From contig WELA01006598.1 of assembly GCA_009602735.1 (NCBI GenBank), positions 555,846 to 619,845 of the forward strand: a stretch of 64,000 nt of DNA, in the 5' to 3' direction. The notes beneath the pieces are model-generated. The model saw only the letters and a list, made by a program, of their open reading frames with translations. It was not told the origin of the DNA and did not search any database. How positions within the stretch are numbered: position 1 is the first letter of the stretch; every line of letters begins with the position of its first letter. The translations under genes and the position numbers were made by a program. The DNA comes from Mesotaenium endlicherianum. Lineage: Eukaryota; Streptophyta; Zygnematophyceae; Zygnematales; Mesotaeniaceae. Shown one piece after another: positions 11,935-24,770 of this stretch.

Positions 11935-14900
11935 CGACGATTAATAGGAATTCATCTTGCTTAAGTAGTGTGTAATTTGAGAGACTGCTAACATACTAAC
12001 TTCGAGAGAGAGAGTTCTAAATGTCTTGAAGTTCTCCTTTTGTAGAAAATGAGCTTCTCGAGGTTTTAGATGAGAAATATTTGCTGCGTTTTCAAACTGA
12101 GATCAAATCTCCAGTTTGGTTTCGGTCGAGTGTTACCAGCGTCGTGCATTGAGTTGATTTTCAGAGTCGTGGAGACGATCGTACTTGGTCGGGCACCAGA
12201 AATGGACAGGAGCAGACGAGGGCACGGTGGGCCAGCGGTGGGCACCAGGTGGGCACGCCGTACGAGGGTCAGCTCGAGATTTACTCAAGACTGCTAAAGA
12301 CCGTATCAAGTAGTCTGGATCGGACCGACACTGATTGGTAGAGTGGGGAGTAAACGTCCACTAGCCGTTTGGGTCTGGTTTGGGTAGCATTGGGTCACAT
12401 TGGGTGGCATGGGCCCAGCTCAAAGCAGCAATCTTTATAGCTTGAGACAGCTTGAGACCTTAATTCTGCTCCATCCAAGGTAAGAGATAACTTGAAATGA
12501 AACTGACGTATAAACTCGAAGTATCTTGTGACAAGATAAAACTATAGAGACTGACTTATGGATACAAGTGCATCGTAAACGCACAATAATACCAGACATC
12601 ATGATAACCAATGTTTAATTTTTTTCGCTGTTCATTTCTTACTATTCCTGTGAACATCATTTGCATTGTGTTGAGAATGACTGCTCATTGCTGTTATTAC
12701 ATAATTAGAGCTATATTTCTCCTCCTTCGGTAATATTACATGCATTGGTTTCTTCTTCATTCTAATTGTGCCTTTTTTGGAAAGTGGGGGGCTGGGTCGT
12801 GCCTTTAGAAATGATGTGTAACATTGCAATGCAATGACGCGAGAAGATTGTGGTCATGCTTAAATAGTGAACAACACCGCTTACTTAAGTTTATTTTCGA
12901 CAAGAAGGAAGTTATCTTACGAGCTTAGATTTGTTGAAAGTGGAAACTAATGCAGCGTAAAATAGATCATGCGCTTTTGTACGACCCATGATTTTGTCAC
13001 ATGTGGAGATTAAGAGTAATGAAGCCTGTCAAAAAGAACATGAAAGGGTGCAAAGGAGCCATGAGGAATCAATCTCATAGGTTGTCGAAAACATGAAGTT
13101 AGAACAAAATGTATCAATGCTATACACCTGATGAGAAATTGTTGCAAATTACTTCAAATTTATTGCAAGAGTTTGGTACTTGCAAATTGTAATCTTTGTG
13201 CCAAGTGTCTTGTTGTATTGAGTTCTCGACTACACCCTGGGACAACAGTGGGTCAAAATGTTGGTTTATAGGACTTTCATTTCACGTATGACGCATTGTA
13301 CGGACCCCAAGGCGTTGACTTGTCAGCGTCAACCCCCACTTCACCCTAAAAATGTATAAGAGGTGAAACGGCAATAATCAGTCAACAAACTGGTGTTGGG
13401 ATTGGGTACCAACGCCGTTGAGTGGAAATCCAAACTTTGAATACAAAAAGCCCAGCCAGGATTGCTGAGACTTAAGTCTTAGTGTTTAGTGAATGATAAA
13501 CGGCCAGTCGAAAAATCAAACCAAACTTGGAAAAATAATATTTTCACTTGCCGACTACCTATCTATATGTGTGTCGAGTGTCAATTTGGATATTTCAACA
13601 GATTAACATTCTTAGTTTTGATAAGCAGGACAAACTATCAATTTTCACTAGTTGATATATCATATTAATTTTGGTCATGAACATCGCGGTGCCACCAACA
13701 TACTCGGTCACGATGTCAATTAATAGTTTTTGTTTGGTTTATAAAACGTGCCAAACAATTTTATCTTACACAATCTTTACGAAGATTTGATTGTTTAACA
13801 AATAACAAGTATATGCACAACTTTTGACATTACTTGAGTTTTTTGTCTTCAAGGTCGCAAATAAATGATGATAAACCCATAAATTATCTATACCATCATC
13901 ATGTATCACAACAATTGAAGGTTTGCGACATGAAATGTTGCTAACCGAGGTTTGACAAGTGTTCAAATTTGATCGATTTCACACGTGCCGTGTTTCATCG
14001 ACAAATGAAACCCTCGTGAAGGCTTCTTTTTGCAAAGCAGCCTTCATTGCAGCAGGAAATAGTTGCTACACTTACCCACCCACCCACCCCTCTAACCCCC
14101 TCCTCCAATGGGAGGTGCACGAAGCAGGCCCGAGCCAAAGCTTGTGCCAGCGCCAGTCACAGCCATGCACAGTAGCGTTATTTGTTACTGATTGGTACGT
14201 CAATGACTATTGGCAGTAACCAACGGCGATGATCCGGCGGCCAACCTCTACACAGCAAGAGTGCAGTTGCTAATCAAGTGTTGTTTTTAGGAGATCAAAT
14301 GTAGTTGTCTTAACTTAGTCAAGTAGATATATTTGTAGCAACATGTAGGAAAGGATTAGACAAGAACAGATGACGCGCAATTGTAGAATACTACTACTCC
14401 TATTTTTTTCTGTAATCACCTTTCTTTCAAAATCCGGCAATTTGAACACAAATTGTCAAACCGTGGGCTTGAACTAATGACTTTCAAAAGTACTCCTTGA
14501 ATTAGACATTCAAGCGTCACAAAACTTCAGGTGCTTTGAAGGCGTCGGTAAAGTTCAAATCCAGTCATAACGAAATGGAGCTGTGAAAATCTCATTGTCC
14601 TTTAACTATTGGGATTGTGCCCTTTAACTATTGGGATTGTGCACCCAGAGATTAAATTTGGGACCTTTCGCATTTTGATATAGTTTCCCAGCCACAAGGT
14701 AACGTGCACTTCCCAACAATTTGCTAGTAAATCGATGGGAAATTCACGAGACTTTGTGCCGCGCTGGTGCACCATTTTTGTTTTGGAGAAAGTTGGTTGT
14801 TTCCTACACACTGTAGCCAAAAGTCAACCAACTTCTCATCTGTTGACCAGGCCATGCTGGTCTTATAGATAGTCCTCTGCTCTTCACTCTTTGAATTGAT

Positions 14901-15643
14901 CTAGCCATGTTCATTCATGCCAATGCATTCTTTCTTAGGATAGCAAAAATCTTTCATGTAAGAGCTTGCACAAGTTGAATAGCCAAAGTATTTTGTAGGC
15001 GTGCATTGGTGCCTATCACTTGGCCCATAGAAGTTGATTCAAAGCATGTGCGCGCTCAACTATGCACATGTACCAGTGCACCCGCACACTAACCCTGGTG
15101 CAAATTCAACGTGCACGACTATGACAAAAACTAAGCTAGCTGATATGATGTTCTTTCACTTCATTGTCAAGGAAAAGAAACCCTGCATGAAGGACCTTGA
15201 CATCGAAGTTCACAACTCCACTTAGTACTAACCTAAAACATAAGCATCCATTTATGGCGATTCATTGCTCGGTACTAAATTCTGTCATGTGGAGCAGGTC
15301 CAAAGTAAATCCTCATCATCATTATGGCTCGTGCATTGTGATCCGCGAAGGTGTATGTGACCCCTTGCTTCAAATTACAGGTCTCTTGCACCTGGTGTAT
15401 GCTATCAGAATTGTTGCAACAGCACTGGTAGCCGCAATCCCATTCTAACCGGATCATACACACAGATATCGAGCCAAGTGAGCTAATTTTTGACGTATTA
15501 ACCACATGAAATTTAATCCATCAGCTCCACATCATTACTCAGGCTGCTCCCATAAAAAGTCCAGTGCATTGACACGTTCTACTCAAAGTACCTACTCTTT
15601 TACAATATATACCAAGACTGACAAAGAGGGTGCTAGTCTAGCG
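11935..15643. other. AT-rich intergenic stretch
   Basis: I see no gene here. A promoter-like stretch near 13330-13430 (TATA-like AAAATGTATAAG, followed by TTGGGATTGGGTACCAACG) could be a decayed LTR end, but no partner repeat or target duplication was found. The rest is AT-rich without recognisable structure. Confidence 0.4.
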
Positions 15644-17816
15644 TTACTCATGCGAGAAACCATTACTGCCCATCAATGTATCCCAATCGCAACTAGCAAA
15701 GGGTGCTAGAAGCGGAACCCCGAGTTGAGCAGCTGTTTGAGCCCCAAAATAGCTCCCCAATGATACAGCTTGTCTCAAACTAAGGCCCCTCGCAAGGCCT
15801 GCACTCAGGCCACCAAGAAATGCATCTCCAGCTCCAGTAGAGTCCATCTCCACAATCTTGTATGCTGCTACTACAAAATCTCCATGCCTGCATATTTGAC
15901 AATAAGCGCTCTCCTTAGGATCCCCAGTCTCATACACAAATCAAGCCCCAGCTTCCCTACCAACGTTTTGAGCAACAAAAATCCAGCAGTCTCATTACCG
16001 ATACGAAGCTTAGAACGTGTAGCATTAGAGACTAATGAAAGTTGCATGAGGTTTTCGTCAGGATAATGCCTGCATGACTGTGAGGGTCAGCTGTGGACTA
16101 TGCCTCTCAGTGTCAGCTGTTGACTATGCCACGATGATATAAGCTGCGGAGGATGCAAGCGATGCTCCAGAGCTTGTGCAGAAAGATAAGCAGCAACTTG
16201 ATGCATCAATTGTTACTTTCATCCATGCTGTACAATTGAAAGAAAGGGATGCCTCTGTGTGAATTATTTTGTGTACCAATACGAGATTGCCAGTCAACTA
16301 GTGACTACCTCAGCAGGCAATACACAACCAGGGTCCAAGTTTACTCTTACCTTGTGAATACCTGAGAGCCTCGGGCACCATCCGTCACGATTACAGCCTC
16401 ACAGACTTGTGAGCATTTCCTTATATCCAATGATTCTGCCTCAAGCTTGGAGGCTTTCAGAATACATGAGGGCGATAACAGTTCATAGAATGGAGTCTCT
16501 TCCAGTCTCAGAAGGCTAATCTCACCGCTTGTTCTGTCAATACTCCTCACTAGAGCCTGCACCCTCATTTGCAGGCAGTTGATTAAGTTCAGGTCATTTC
16601 AGCAGTTTTCTCAAACAGGATCACCTCGTGATTAGAGCTGTAATGCATGAACTCAGTTGCAAATGCTCCTGCCGCGCACAGCAGTCACCTCCTGCAAGAT
16701 CGGTGAGACTATCTGATGCTTCTGTGCCTCGGCTCAGATGGTTGCTCAGTAGGCAGGACCGTACTTCGAGGCACAAAGTTGATACAGATCATGGGGCCCA
16801 GCCAGCAAGAATGCACGGATGACTTTTATCTACTCCTAACATAATACATACGCTAAGCCATAGGGGAGGGCAAACTGAATGTCATCAGATATTGTGGTAT
16901 GCACCCTTTCTGTAAACCTATGCTGAACAATGTTTCAACCTGAATGTCGACGATGATGCGACGAGACAACTGAGCCAGGCGCTGAAAGATAACAGGGTCG
17001 ATTTCTTGTGCCACTCCAGCTGCCAGAGCCACGTCAAATATTTCTCCTGATGGTAAATCTTCAGGTTGGATTGCCTCACATATATGCTCAGCCCGCAGAT
17101 GCCTCTCCACTCCTGCACTCAAAAGCATGTCCCCAATATAATAACCATCACATCTGGTCTGAACACTGGGTAGGATGAAAGGTCAAGTGGAGAGGAGCTT
17201 GCCGCCAGCTCCACAGTATGGTTGCTGCTGCTTGTGGCTATTCCATTGTTTCCATATTGTTCTTACAGGTAAGAGTAAAGACATAATAACACGAATAGCT
17301 GCAGCAGTACCAGCTGCCAAAAGTGAAGTGTAGCATCTATCCTTGTAGACTTGTGATCCCAATATGACTGCATATCCTTCACCACATGAAACTTTTGAAG
17401 AGTTGCAAACCACTTCTAAAGAGCTGTCAGGCAGCTCAAAGGCAAGACGTCTTTCTCACGAAGCTTTGTGTGAGTGGTTGGTTGTGGTGATTGGGGTAAT
17501 GCACACTGATAGAGCGTTGACACTGCCTCCAGAAAGACTACGAGTACGTACCTTGTCTGAAGTCTATTATGAATGCGGTTGTCTTTGCTCCCGAAATTAC
17601 CAGAGGGAGGTGTTTCACAACATCAAGATATTTGAAATCTATGCCAACTTTAGCTGTTACCACAGATTGTAAGCCCACAGCATCGAGAACTGCAGTTATG
17701 TAAGCAACAGAACCTCCAAGTAAGTCTACAGATTGGCCTTCTCGTAGTATCAGGTCATGACAGTAGTTTCCCGCAACTAGTACTTTGGGCTGGGTAAAAA
17801 CACCACTTGTGGGCAT
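15644..17816 (-). CDS. Inositol 3-kinase, pfkB family
   Basis: This cytosolic sugar-kinase-fold enzyme is expected to phosphorylate myo-inositol to inositol 3-phosphate, feeding phytate synthesis. Four exons, 17816-17552, 17112-16940, 16556-16351 and 15887-15644, have phases that close exactly and give about 295 aa, shorter than the roughly 350 aa of Arabidopsis MIK, mainly through less linker and C-terminal tail. Matches to plant MIK run the whole length: VLVAGNYCHDLIL at the N-terminus, LLGGSVAYITAVLDAVG in the substrate region, IIVDIQALVRSID across intron 2, VIVTDGARGSQVF, and the pfkB signature DSTGAGDAFLGGLSAGLARG with the catalytic Asp of the GAGD anion hole. Assignment to inositol rather than another sugar rests on overall similarity to MIK. 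It diverges from the helicase-like gene. Confidence 0.92.
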
Positions 17817-18344
17817 ATCTGGAAGGGAATGCCTTCATCCTTAATACAGACACATTCAAATTACACGTCAGTGCATGCGGGTGTATATAGAAAATAGTTC
17901 CAGACGCCGTCCATTCCTTCAACTTAAAAATCTGTGGCACTGGGTACGAAGGAAGTTATGGGGAAGAGCCAACATGTGTAGAAATACGAGTATTTCGAGG
18001 CGATTATTTCGGACTTGCGAAGCTCCTATGAGTCAAATGCGACGTGCACAATTCATGGTGAGGCAGAAGTTCTTTAAGGCCAGCGTTGATTTCACCTCGC
18101 CATATGGTGGCACTTCTATTTCATTGTGAATCGTCAAGTTGTTCAGTATTCATCAGGGCTCTCCGTCTTGGTTTCTGGCATGCACGCTATGACGTGATTA
18201 AGATGGGCCAGCTTTGCCGCTAATGTGCAATTTTCACGAAGCATAGCTTTGTTCTCTAACTCTGACCGAGAGAAGGCAAAGCTGGTGTGGGCAAAGATAA
18301 ATCATAACTTAACAGCCGGTAGACGATCTGAGATATTCGGCACT
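17817..18344. promoter_or_regulatory. Shared divergent promoter region
   Basis: The 528 bp between the start codons of inositol 3-kinase (minus) and the helicase-like gene (plus) must hold both 5' UTRs and promoters. No single motif decides the transcription starts. Whether the two genes are co-regulated is inference from layout only. Confidence 0.5.
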
Positions 18345-20373
18345 ATGTCAAATGGTAGTCCTGTGACATCTCATATGCAATATGTCGGTTACAACCAAAG
18401 CCTACCCCGTATTGGGTCAGGAGGGAGGCTAAGTGCAAGTGCCGCAGCTTGCAGTGCTGGAGGAGGCGTTGAAGCAGGATCCGAGGGGAGCATAGACAAT
18501 CGCGTCTTAAGTTCCTCGTCTCCTGGGTTTGATAACAGCCCACTCAGGTACAGTTGTGCCCTGTTATTGATGAAGAGGGATGCTGCTAATAAGAGGGGGG
18601 AGTAATGATGACGTTATTCTATTGCAACTATGCAATCCGCTGTGAAGATTGCATGTAATATGTCGCGACTGGAATTTTTACTCCTTTCTCCGCACTGGCT
18701 GAAGTGAGCTGGAAGGTATGCATTCTACTTTCCGTGTCACTGCCTATTTTTCTTGTAAAATATAGACTTCTTCATGCTCAACTCCAACTTGAAGCAACTG
18801 AATGCTCTGAATCTGCATTCCAGCTGAATGTGTGGCCGTGGATGTGATAAGAGGAGCATTGACGTGCAGGCATGGTGGTTCAGGGACCTTTCTGAGGCAG
18901 TATTATGTTGCTGTGGACCGCCAACAGTTCAAAATGGTAAGAGCTGCAGAACAACTGTGCACTTCTTACAGCTCTCGCATATGTCACTGCCAGCCCTACG
19001 TTGATCAAAAATTGTGAGTGCAAATTCAGGTGCTTGGTGTATGCCTCACTTAACTGCACCTTCATACCCAATTTGGAATCATGGCATTTTGCGCAGAGCA
19101 CACTCATTGATCTGGTGGAGGTTCTGGGACAGCACAAGTGTCTTCCAGTGGCTATCGCTTGCAGCAGCCGCGACGTGCTCGATGCTCTTGCTGCTGCGAT
19201 TTCACCTTTGAAGCAATTTACCGTCAGCCTGCTGGTAAACCTGTGCACATTCCTATATTGCGTCAATGAGATGGAAGGAAGCGTGGGGAAATAAACCACC
19301 TCAATTATGCAATAGTAGATGTGCTTTGATTTGCCACATGTCTCAGAACAATGTGGAGAATGTGTACGGCTGTGTCCATCAGTTGCAATAGAAGGCCCCT
19401 TATGCTAGTTCTTGTCAGAATTTCCTTTCTTTTGAACAGAAATAGATGGCCATAGTCTCATGGCTGATGGCCACAACTGCCCTCTGTATGCAGCATAGGT
19501 GTGTGCATACCAGCAGGCTCGCTTATCATGTAGCTTGGGAGGCGGGTGTTTGCAGCACAGTGATGAGAGTGAGATGGAAAGGGGCAATGTGATCGAGGGG
19601 TTTCGGCGTACGGTTGGTGCATGGAGCCTGCGGGAGGAGAAGGCTGGCGGAAATAGCGCCCACATTCTTATTGCCACCGACGTTTGCCTTCCTATGTCAC
19701 ATTTTGGTGAGCCGATGCTAGGGGCCAGGCTCCTCATCAACTATGACTTGCCCCCCAAAAAGGTACGCTGTGTGTTTGTCCTCGAAACGCAACAACATGC
19801 GTGAGTACTTTTTTAGTTGGAATGTGAAAACTCAGTGCAGGCAGTGAATTCATCTGCCTGACGAGCCTGCTGGTGGAGCAGGAGGCATATGTGAGGAGGC
19901 TGTCAGCGTGTGTGAGCCACCATGCTGCTGCTGCTTCTTTTGGGCGTGCTTCCACTGGGTCGGCAGGCGCTATTGGTGCATTGTCATCCACCAGCCTGAT
20001 TGGTGGGTGCCTTATTTCTTTGTTGGCAGTGCATGTAAAAACCAGTGCAAGTGGTGCAAGTTGGCTGCCTGCATGCTGATACTTCATCTTGCTTGGACAC
20101 TGCAGGAGGCATAGTGATTAACTTTGTGGTGGCTGGTGAGGTAGATGCCCTCCGCAATATTGAAGAAAGTTGCAACATCATCATAGAGGAGATGCCTATA
20201 AATGTGAGTTTGCCCTCCAACATCTGTTGAACGGCAAGGTGCAAACCCATCATTCACCTGCGCCGTCAATACTTGACAGATGCAATTCATTGACTTGACA
20301 GGCCCAAGGATATTCAAGATGTACTTAATGGTCTTTTTGTTACTTGCTCTTGCAGATTTCGGAGCTCTTGTAA
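18345..20373 (+). CDS. DEAD-box-like protein with only the helicase C-terminal domain
   Basis: Exons are 18345-18547, 18870-18936, 19097-19234, 19556-19762, 19882-(about 20002), 20106-20203 and 20356-20373 (ISELL then TAA). All phases close if exon 5 ends in phase 1; the donor at 20002 fits, and 19945 is an alternative. Length is about 283 aa. The second RecA-like domain of eIF4A-type helicases is visible: FLRQYYVAVDRQQFKM, LPVAIACSSRDVLDAL (motif IV area), HSDESEMERGNVIEGFR, HILIATDVCLP (motif V area), and ARLLINYDLPPKKEAYVRR in place of the usual QRIGR motif VI. The Walker A and DEAD motifs are absent. As I recall, flowering plants have similar short proteins ending in MPINISE-L, so this is a conserved family rather than a broken helicase. 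ATPase activity is unlikely. Confidence 0.85.
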
Positions 20374-21394
20374 CCTGGAATATCAGAGTGGTTGAAGGTT
20401 ATTATAACTATCGACCTTGGTTCATCCTAAGACAGGTCCCTCAAGAGCAATGTGATGTGCAAATAACTGCCCATGTTGCTGTAGGAAATGAAATGCACAT
20501 CCAAAAGGGCCCCTGCTGTAACATAGACCACTTTTTTACGGCCTTTATTGCCAGCCTTCGCAGTTGGAGAGTGCTAACAACTTGTATTCGGCTTGCATTC
20601 AAATGCATCTAACAGCTTTCTGATATACTTGTAAGCACTACATATCAGACAAACCCACAATAACTAGGTATCTACTGGCAACCCTGTATTTTTAATCCAC
20701 TACTGCTAGGATGTTTGTTACGAGATATTTCGGGCAATTAATAAATCTGGTGAATTAAGCATCTGTATTGAGGAGCTAAATGTAAGTTGCCTTTTCAGGC
20801 TATATTTAAAAAAATGAGGAGGTTAGGTGTTATACTACTTCATAAAACTGTAGGTGAAGTCAAGAAAGGGCTCAGGTGGGATGCATTGGCTAAAAACAAC
20901 TCTTTGTAGATGGAAAGGTAGAGTTCATGCCATCAAATTCCTAGAGGTACAAGGACCGACAGTCTTGCCATAGTCTTGACTGGGATGTAAGGCAGAGAAT
21001 GAAGGCATGGTTACAGCACATTCAGTGAGAAGAAATTCAGACATCTAAGAGCTCAAAATCATGCACACAAATCTTGGTCTAAATCAGCGAGGCCATAACA
21101 AGCTGAAAAAAAGGAATATCGAGCACAGGTGAACGAGTAGGTGCAAATTGTGAGTGGCTACAAAGTGAATGGCCACAGAAATTTTGGATAGCACATTGAT
21201 GTGGAGATGGGAATATGAAGCTCAGCCATTAATATATTGGCATAGGTACAACCCCTTAATAGTCGAAAGACAAACCTTTACATGTACACCAAAACCAGAA
21301 CTATGTCCTAAATTCTACCACAGAATACTTACAGCTGCCTAATTAGGCAGAAAGATCATTACAAGGTATAGTCCAGCGGGCACTTTTGAACTGC
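20374..21394. other. Convergent intergenic gap
   Basis: This is the tail-to-tail gap between the helicase-like gene and Lhca3, AT-rich. It should contain both 3' UTRs. I see no other gene. Confidence 0.5.
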
Positions 21395-22681
21395 CTAGTG
21401 GATCTTGAGGTTGGTCAAGATGTTGTTAGCAACGGGGTCTGACAAGTGGTCAATCAGGTTCTCAATGGGGCCCTTGGCTGTGACCAGGCCCTGGATGAAG
21501 AATCCCAAAACTGCAAGCATAGCAAGCCTTCCGTTCTTGACCTCCTTTGTCTTCAGGGTCTTGAGTGCTTCGCCACCCTCCTTGCCGAAGCCAGCAAAGT
21601 TGAACACTGGGCCACCTGGGTATGCAGGGTCACCGGAGCCACCGAGCACCTTCTCCAAGCCCAGCAGGTACTGCTTGGAACCATAGCCAGGGTCTGCTCA
21701 AGCCACCAAAACATCCGGTCGGCTTTTAAGGTGTGAAGGATGAAGGGGTCCATGCATATCCAACATCTGCAAGAGGTAAGGGAGAAACATGAGAAAAGAA
21801 AAGGGTACAAGACTTACGGTAGTAGTCCTGAGCTCTCCTGTGCTCGGCGAAGGCGAGGAGCACAACCTCAAGGACGAATAGAGTGTAAGGGTCAGCCCAG
21901 TAGCTGTATTCGCCGAGAGGGGGGATGACTCCAGAGCGGAACCACACCACGGCAGTCTCCTGAGGAATGAGACCGATGCGTCCCAAGATCTCAGGGGCGA
22001 CAATGCCGGCAGCTCCAAGCATGGCCCATCTTCCGTTGATGAGCTCAGCATATGGCAGCCACCTTGGGTCAACGAAGTTACCAGCTCCCTCAGGGTCACT
22101 CAGACCGAGGGGATCAAAGCCGTAGTCACCTGGAAGGCTGCATTGTTACCCATTCCTCAAAGTCAGACTCTGTGTGATGGACGTAAAACGTGTCAAATGC
22201 AATTAAGAACAGGAAATCGATTCACTCGTTTGAGTTTTTCGAGTACAATAGTGAGACAAGGATAAACTTATTCCCAAACTGCATCAGCTGATGTAACTTG
22301 GGGTGTAGACCAAATCCAGAAACTTACGTGCCGTCAAGGTAAGAGAGTGACTGAGGGGAAGCGAACCATGTCGTCCTGTTAGCCTGTGCGGAGAACACCA
22401 TGAGTAAAATAGAACATTTAGAACCCCACTAGCCTGCACCCGTTTTTCTGTTCTTAACACAAACAATGCTGCTTTCAGTAACAGTATTTGAACTCCAACA
22501 CTTCGTGTAGTACCTTGGCAGGGACGTTGTCAGCAGCACGGACGACAAGACCATGCTTGCGAGCAATGGGGCAGGCAGGTGCAGCGAAACGCAATGCCTG
22601 ACCAGAAACAAACTTCTGCCCAATGGCCCCGAAAGAGGCTACTGGGGCGAGAAGGGCCTTTGCAGCGATGGTGGTGGCCAT
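21395..22681 (-). CDS. LHCA3: Photosystem I chlorophyll a/b-binding protein, Lhca3 type
   Basis: Four exons, 22681-22514, 22383-22328, 22137-21818 and 21693-21395, have exact phases and give about 280 aa, the usual Lhca3 size. The N-terminus ([18 protein letters not shown]...) is Ala/Ser-rich and reads as a chloroplast transit peptide, with cleavage probably near LVVRAADN. The LHC fold has three membrane helices. Helix B is visible in [21 protein letters not shown], with the Glu/Asn-Gly-Arg chlorophyll-binding motif. The middle helix is around [20 protein letters not shown], and helix C in [39 protein letters not shown] and the end [10 protein letters not shown] match Lhca3 rather than other Lhca or Lhcb proteins. 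The protein binds chlorophyll on the PSI antenna belt. Introns are short (124-190 bp). Confidence 0.95.
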
Positions 22682-22965
22682 TTCGAGGACTGTGAGAGTA
22701 CAGCTAACAGAACTCGGTGGTCGGGTGTTGAGAGATACGAGGCCTCACAGTCACTTGAAACGAAAGCGAGTACGAGTAGAGGTGATGATCGTATGAGATC
22801 ACTGCGGACGCATTCGGATGTCGAGAGAGAAGGCACAAGTGCAATGTGCGTTAGATAACGTGGATTCTTCTAGCCAATGGCAGCGCTTCTCGCTTTCCGG
22901 GTTGCCCAATTGGCCATCACATGCAGATACTCACTACCCTGCAACAGGTATAAATCCGTATAAAA
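22682..22965 (-). promoter_or_regulatory. Putative Lhca3 upstream region with CCAAT and I-box-like motifs
   Basis: Reading toward the gene, the minus strand holds a CCAAT in both orientations (22872-22910 area), then CCACGTTATC at 22854-22863, which combines an ACGT core with an inverted GATAA (I-box). Such motifs are known from light-regulated LHC and rbcS promoters. No TATA box or start site could be fixed. Confidence 0.3.
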
Positions 22966-23185
22966 CCGAAAACTTACCTAATATCCAGGTATTAATATTT
23001 TCCATCTAATGCAAATCAGGGTCTCTTGAGAGTATTGGGCGAGAGGTCGAAAAGATATCTCGGAGATATGTGTTATTGTCAAAGACGCAAAATTTGGCAG
23101 GACAACTGATATATCGCCAGAAAGTCCGGCCGGCCAACTGGGAGCCCCAAGTGGCCCCAAGACGTGTTTATAATCTTGCCCCCTC

Positions 23186-23850
23186 CAACCCTTACTCCCA
23201 AATTCGACTGGGTTTCCTTCGCCACTCTGTCGAAAAACGTGTTCTCGGCTCTTCGCTACTCTGGCGAAGCTTTTCCCGTTAAAATGCGAAGTCTTCGGCC
23301 GTTTGCCCAAGCACAACGACTAAGCTTGTGAAAAATCTCGACGGGTGCCGTTTGCCCGTGCGCCTCGGTTCCAGTTTTCCGTGCGCCTCGGGAAGGGCTC
23401 GAGCGTGCGGAGTAAAATGAACCCCGCTACCAAAAAAGCTTCACCATCATGCATGGTGCAGGGGATTGAGAGGTATTCGGGTACGAAAGCGGTCGTCAAG
23501 CACGGTGCACCCGAAATATTCAAAATTGCTTAGAACTGTTCGAAGCGTACCGACGCTTGCAAATGTGCGGGTGGGAGTACGTACGTGTGTGCGTGCAACT
23601 ATGCGTGCGAACGTACAGGCGGCTTGTGACCGTATATTCTACATTTAAAGCTGCTCTTGGGCAATAGGTGGAGCACTAAGGTAAGATTATCATGCGGGGG
23701 TAATGTGTGAGTGCGTACATCCGTGAGTGCGCCCGTGCGTGCATGGATTCGTGCAACGATGCGTCTGAGCATGGAAAGCACGCCAACATGAGTGCAAACA
23801 GACATGCGTACACTTTAAGCATTTGTGCATAGGTACGTGTGTGATGTGTA
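23186..23850 (+). repeat. Dispersed repeat D, copy 1
   Basis: About 660 bp that matches, in opposite orientation, the block at about 31455-32160. Shared landmarks in order are GCCACTCTGTCGAAAAACGT, TTCGCTACTCTGGCGAAGC, CGGCCGTTTGCCCAAGCACA, GTGCGCCTCGGGAAGGG and a GTGCGTG-rich tail. No convincing protein is encoded. The family is unknown. Confidence 0.8.
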
Positions 23851-23924
23851 TAGTCCTATCTGCGAGCAAGTATTTCTCCGTGCACATGGCCACTTCAAAG
23901 GTGTTTCATCCCAGGTTACTGACT

Positions 23925-24267
23925 GACGTTGATCAAAAACATTGACAATCATATCCGCAATAATGAAAGTAGAAATAAAGTAATTAATCATTGATTAATT
24001 ACCTTATTCCTTCATATTTGATTGAGGTAACGTTATGATTAATTATGTCGTACTGTTGCGAAGTAAGCAAATTACTTTACGATGCTTTTCTGCAATAGCA
24101 TCTTGGTCGTTTCGCCAATCAACCAGGAATTAGTCTGCACACGCGTGTGGCGATTAATTCAGTAAAATGCAATCACATATCAAATAATATATCAATGAAT
24201 AGTGTAACGTTTTTTCAGGTAATCAGGAAAGCGTCCCACATACGCCTAAAAAGCTCAAATTGTTACA
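23925..24267 (-). mobile_element. Truncated LTR of gypsy family A
   Basis: This fossil matches the last third of the family A LTR seen whole at 34892-35781: the TTATGATTAATTATGTC stretch, CAATAGCATCTTGGTC, CGACCAGGAAT-like and ACGCCTAAAAAGCT blocks, and an end in TTGTTACA. The rest of the LTR is missing and no internal region follows. Confidence 0.8.
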
Positions 24268-24770
24268 CTTACAAATATATATATGAATCCGCTATTTTGG
24301 ACACAAATCTTATTTTACTCACTCACTATATGTCCTTTCATCTCTTTCTCTTTCTCTCCTTTTCTCACTCTGTAAATAATTAAAGAAAATTAGCATTTCA
24401 ATTGATCTTAGTTAATTATAATATATAGTTAGGCTCACTCCTTTAATATAACTTATGATTTGTATAATGATTAAACAAACAGTGGCAGGCAAAAGTCTAT
24501 TTTGTCCGTTCTTTTATACATTCTTTTGACAATCAATCAACCATCTTAAGCGAACCTAGTGAACTGGCTACTAATATATTTATTGTAATGTGCTCATTAG
24601 ATGAATAACTAGATGAAATCTTCGACAGATGCCGATTCAAAATGATGCGAGATAAATGTGGATTTGGTAAATTGAGGTCTTGTTGACGTGCTCAACTCCG
24701 AAGTAAGTAATGCCACCGCATTCAACTTGCGCAAGGCTCTCCATAACCTTATTTGCGGACACTCACGCGT
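24268..24770. other. AT-rich stretch, nothing recognised
   Basis: AT-rich sequence between the family A fragment and the family B LTR. No open frame or repeat with a partner elsewhere in the window was recognised. Confidence 0.4.

Noticed and set aside
13330-13440. Possible solo LTR with TATA-like box
   Set aside because: No second copy in the window, no target duplication and no clear TG/CA ends.
17183-17413. Extra exon for the inositol 3-kinase
   Set aside because: Exons 1 and 2 already join in phase with the right homology, and this frame has no match to the family at that position.
23599-23893. His/Cys/Thr-rich minus-strand open frames
   Set aside because: They arise from the GTGCGTG-rich tail of repeat D, which also appears in the copy at 31455-32160 without a conserved frame.
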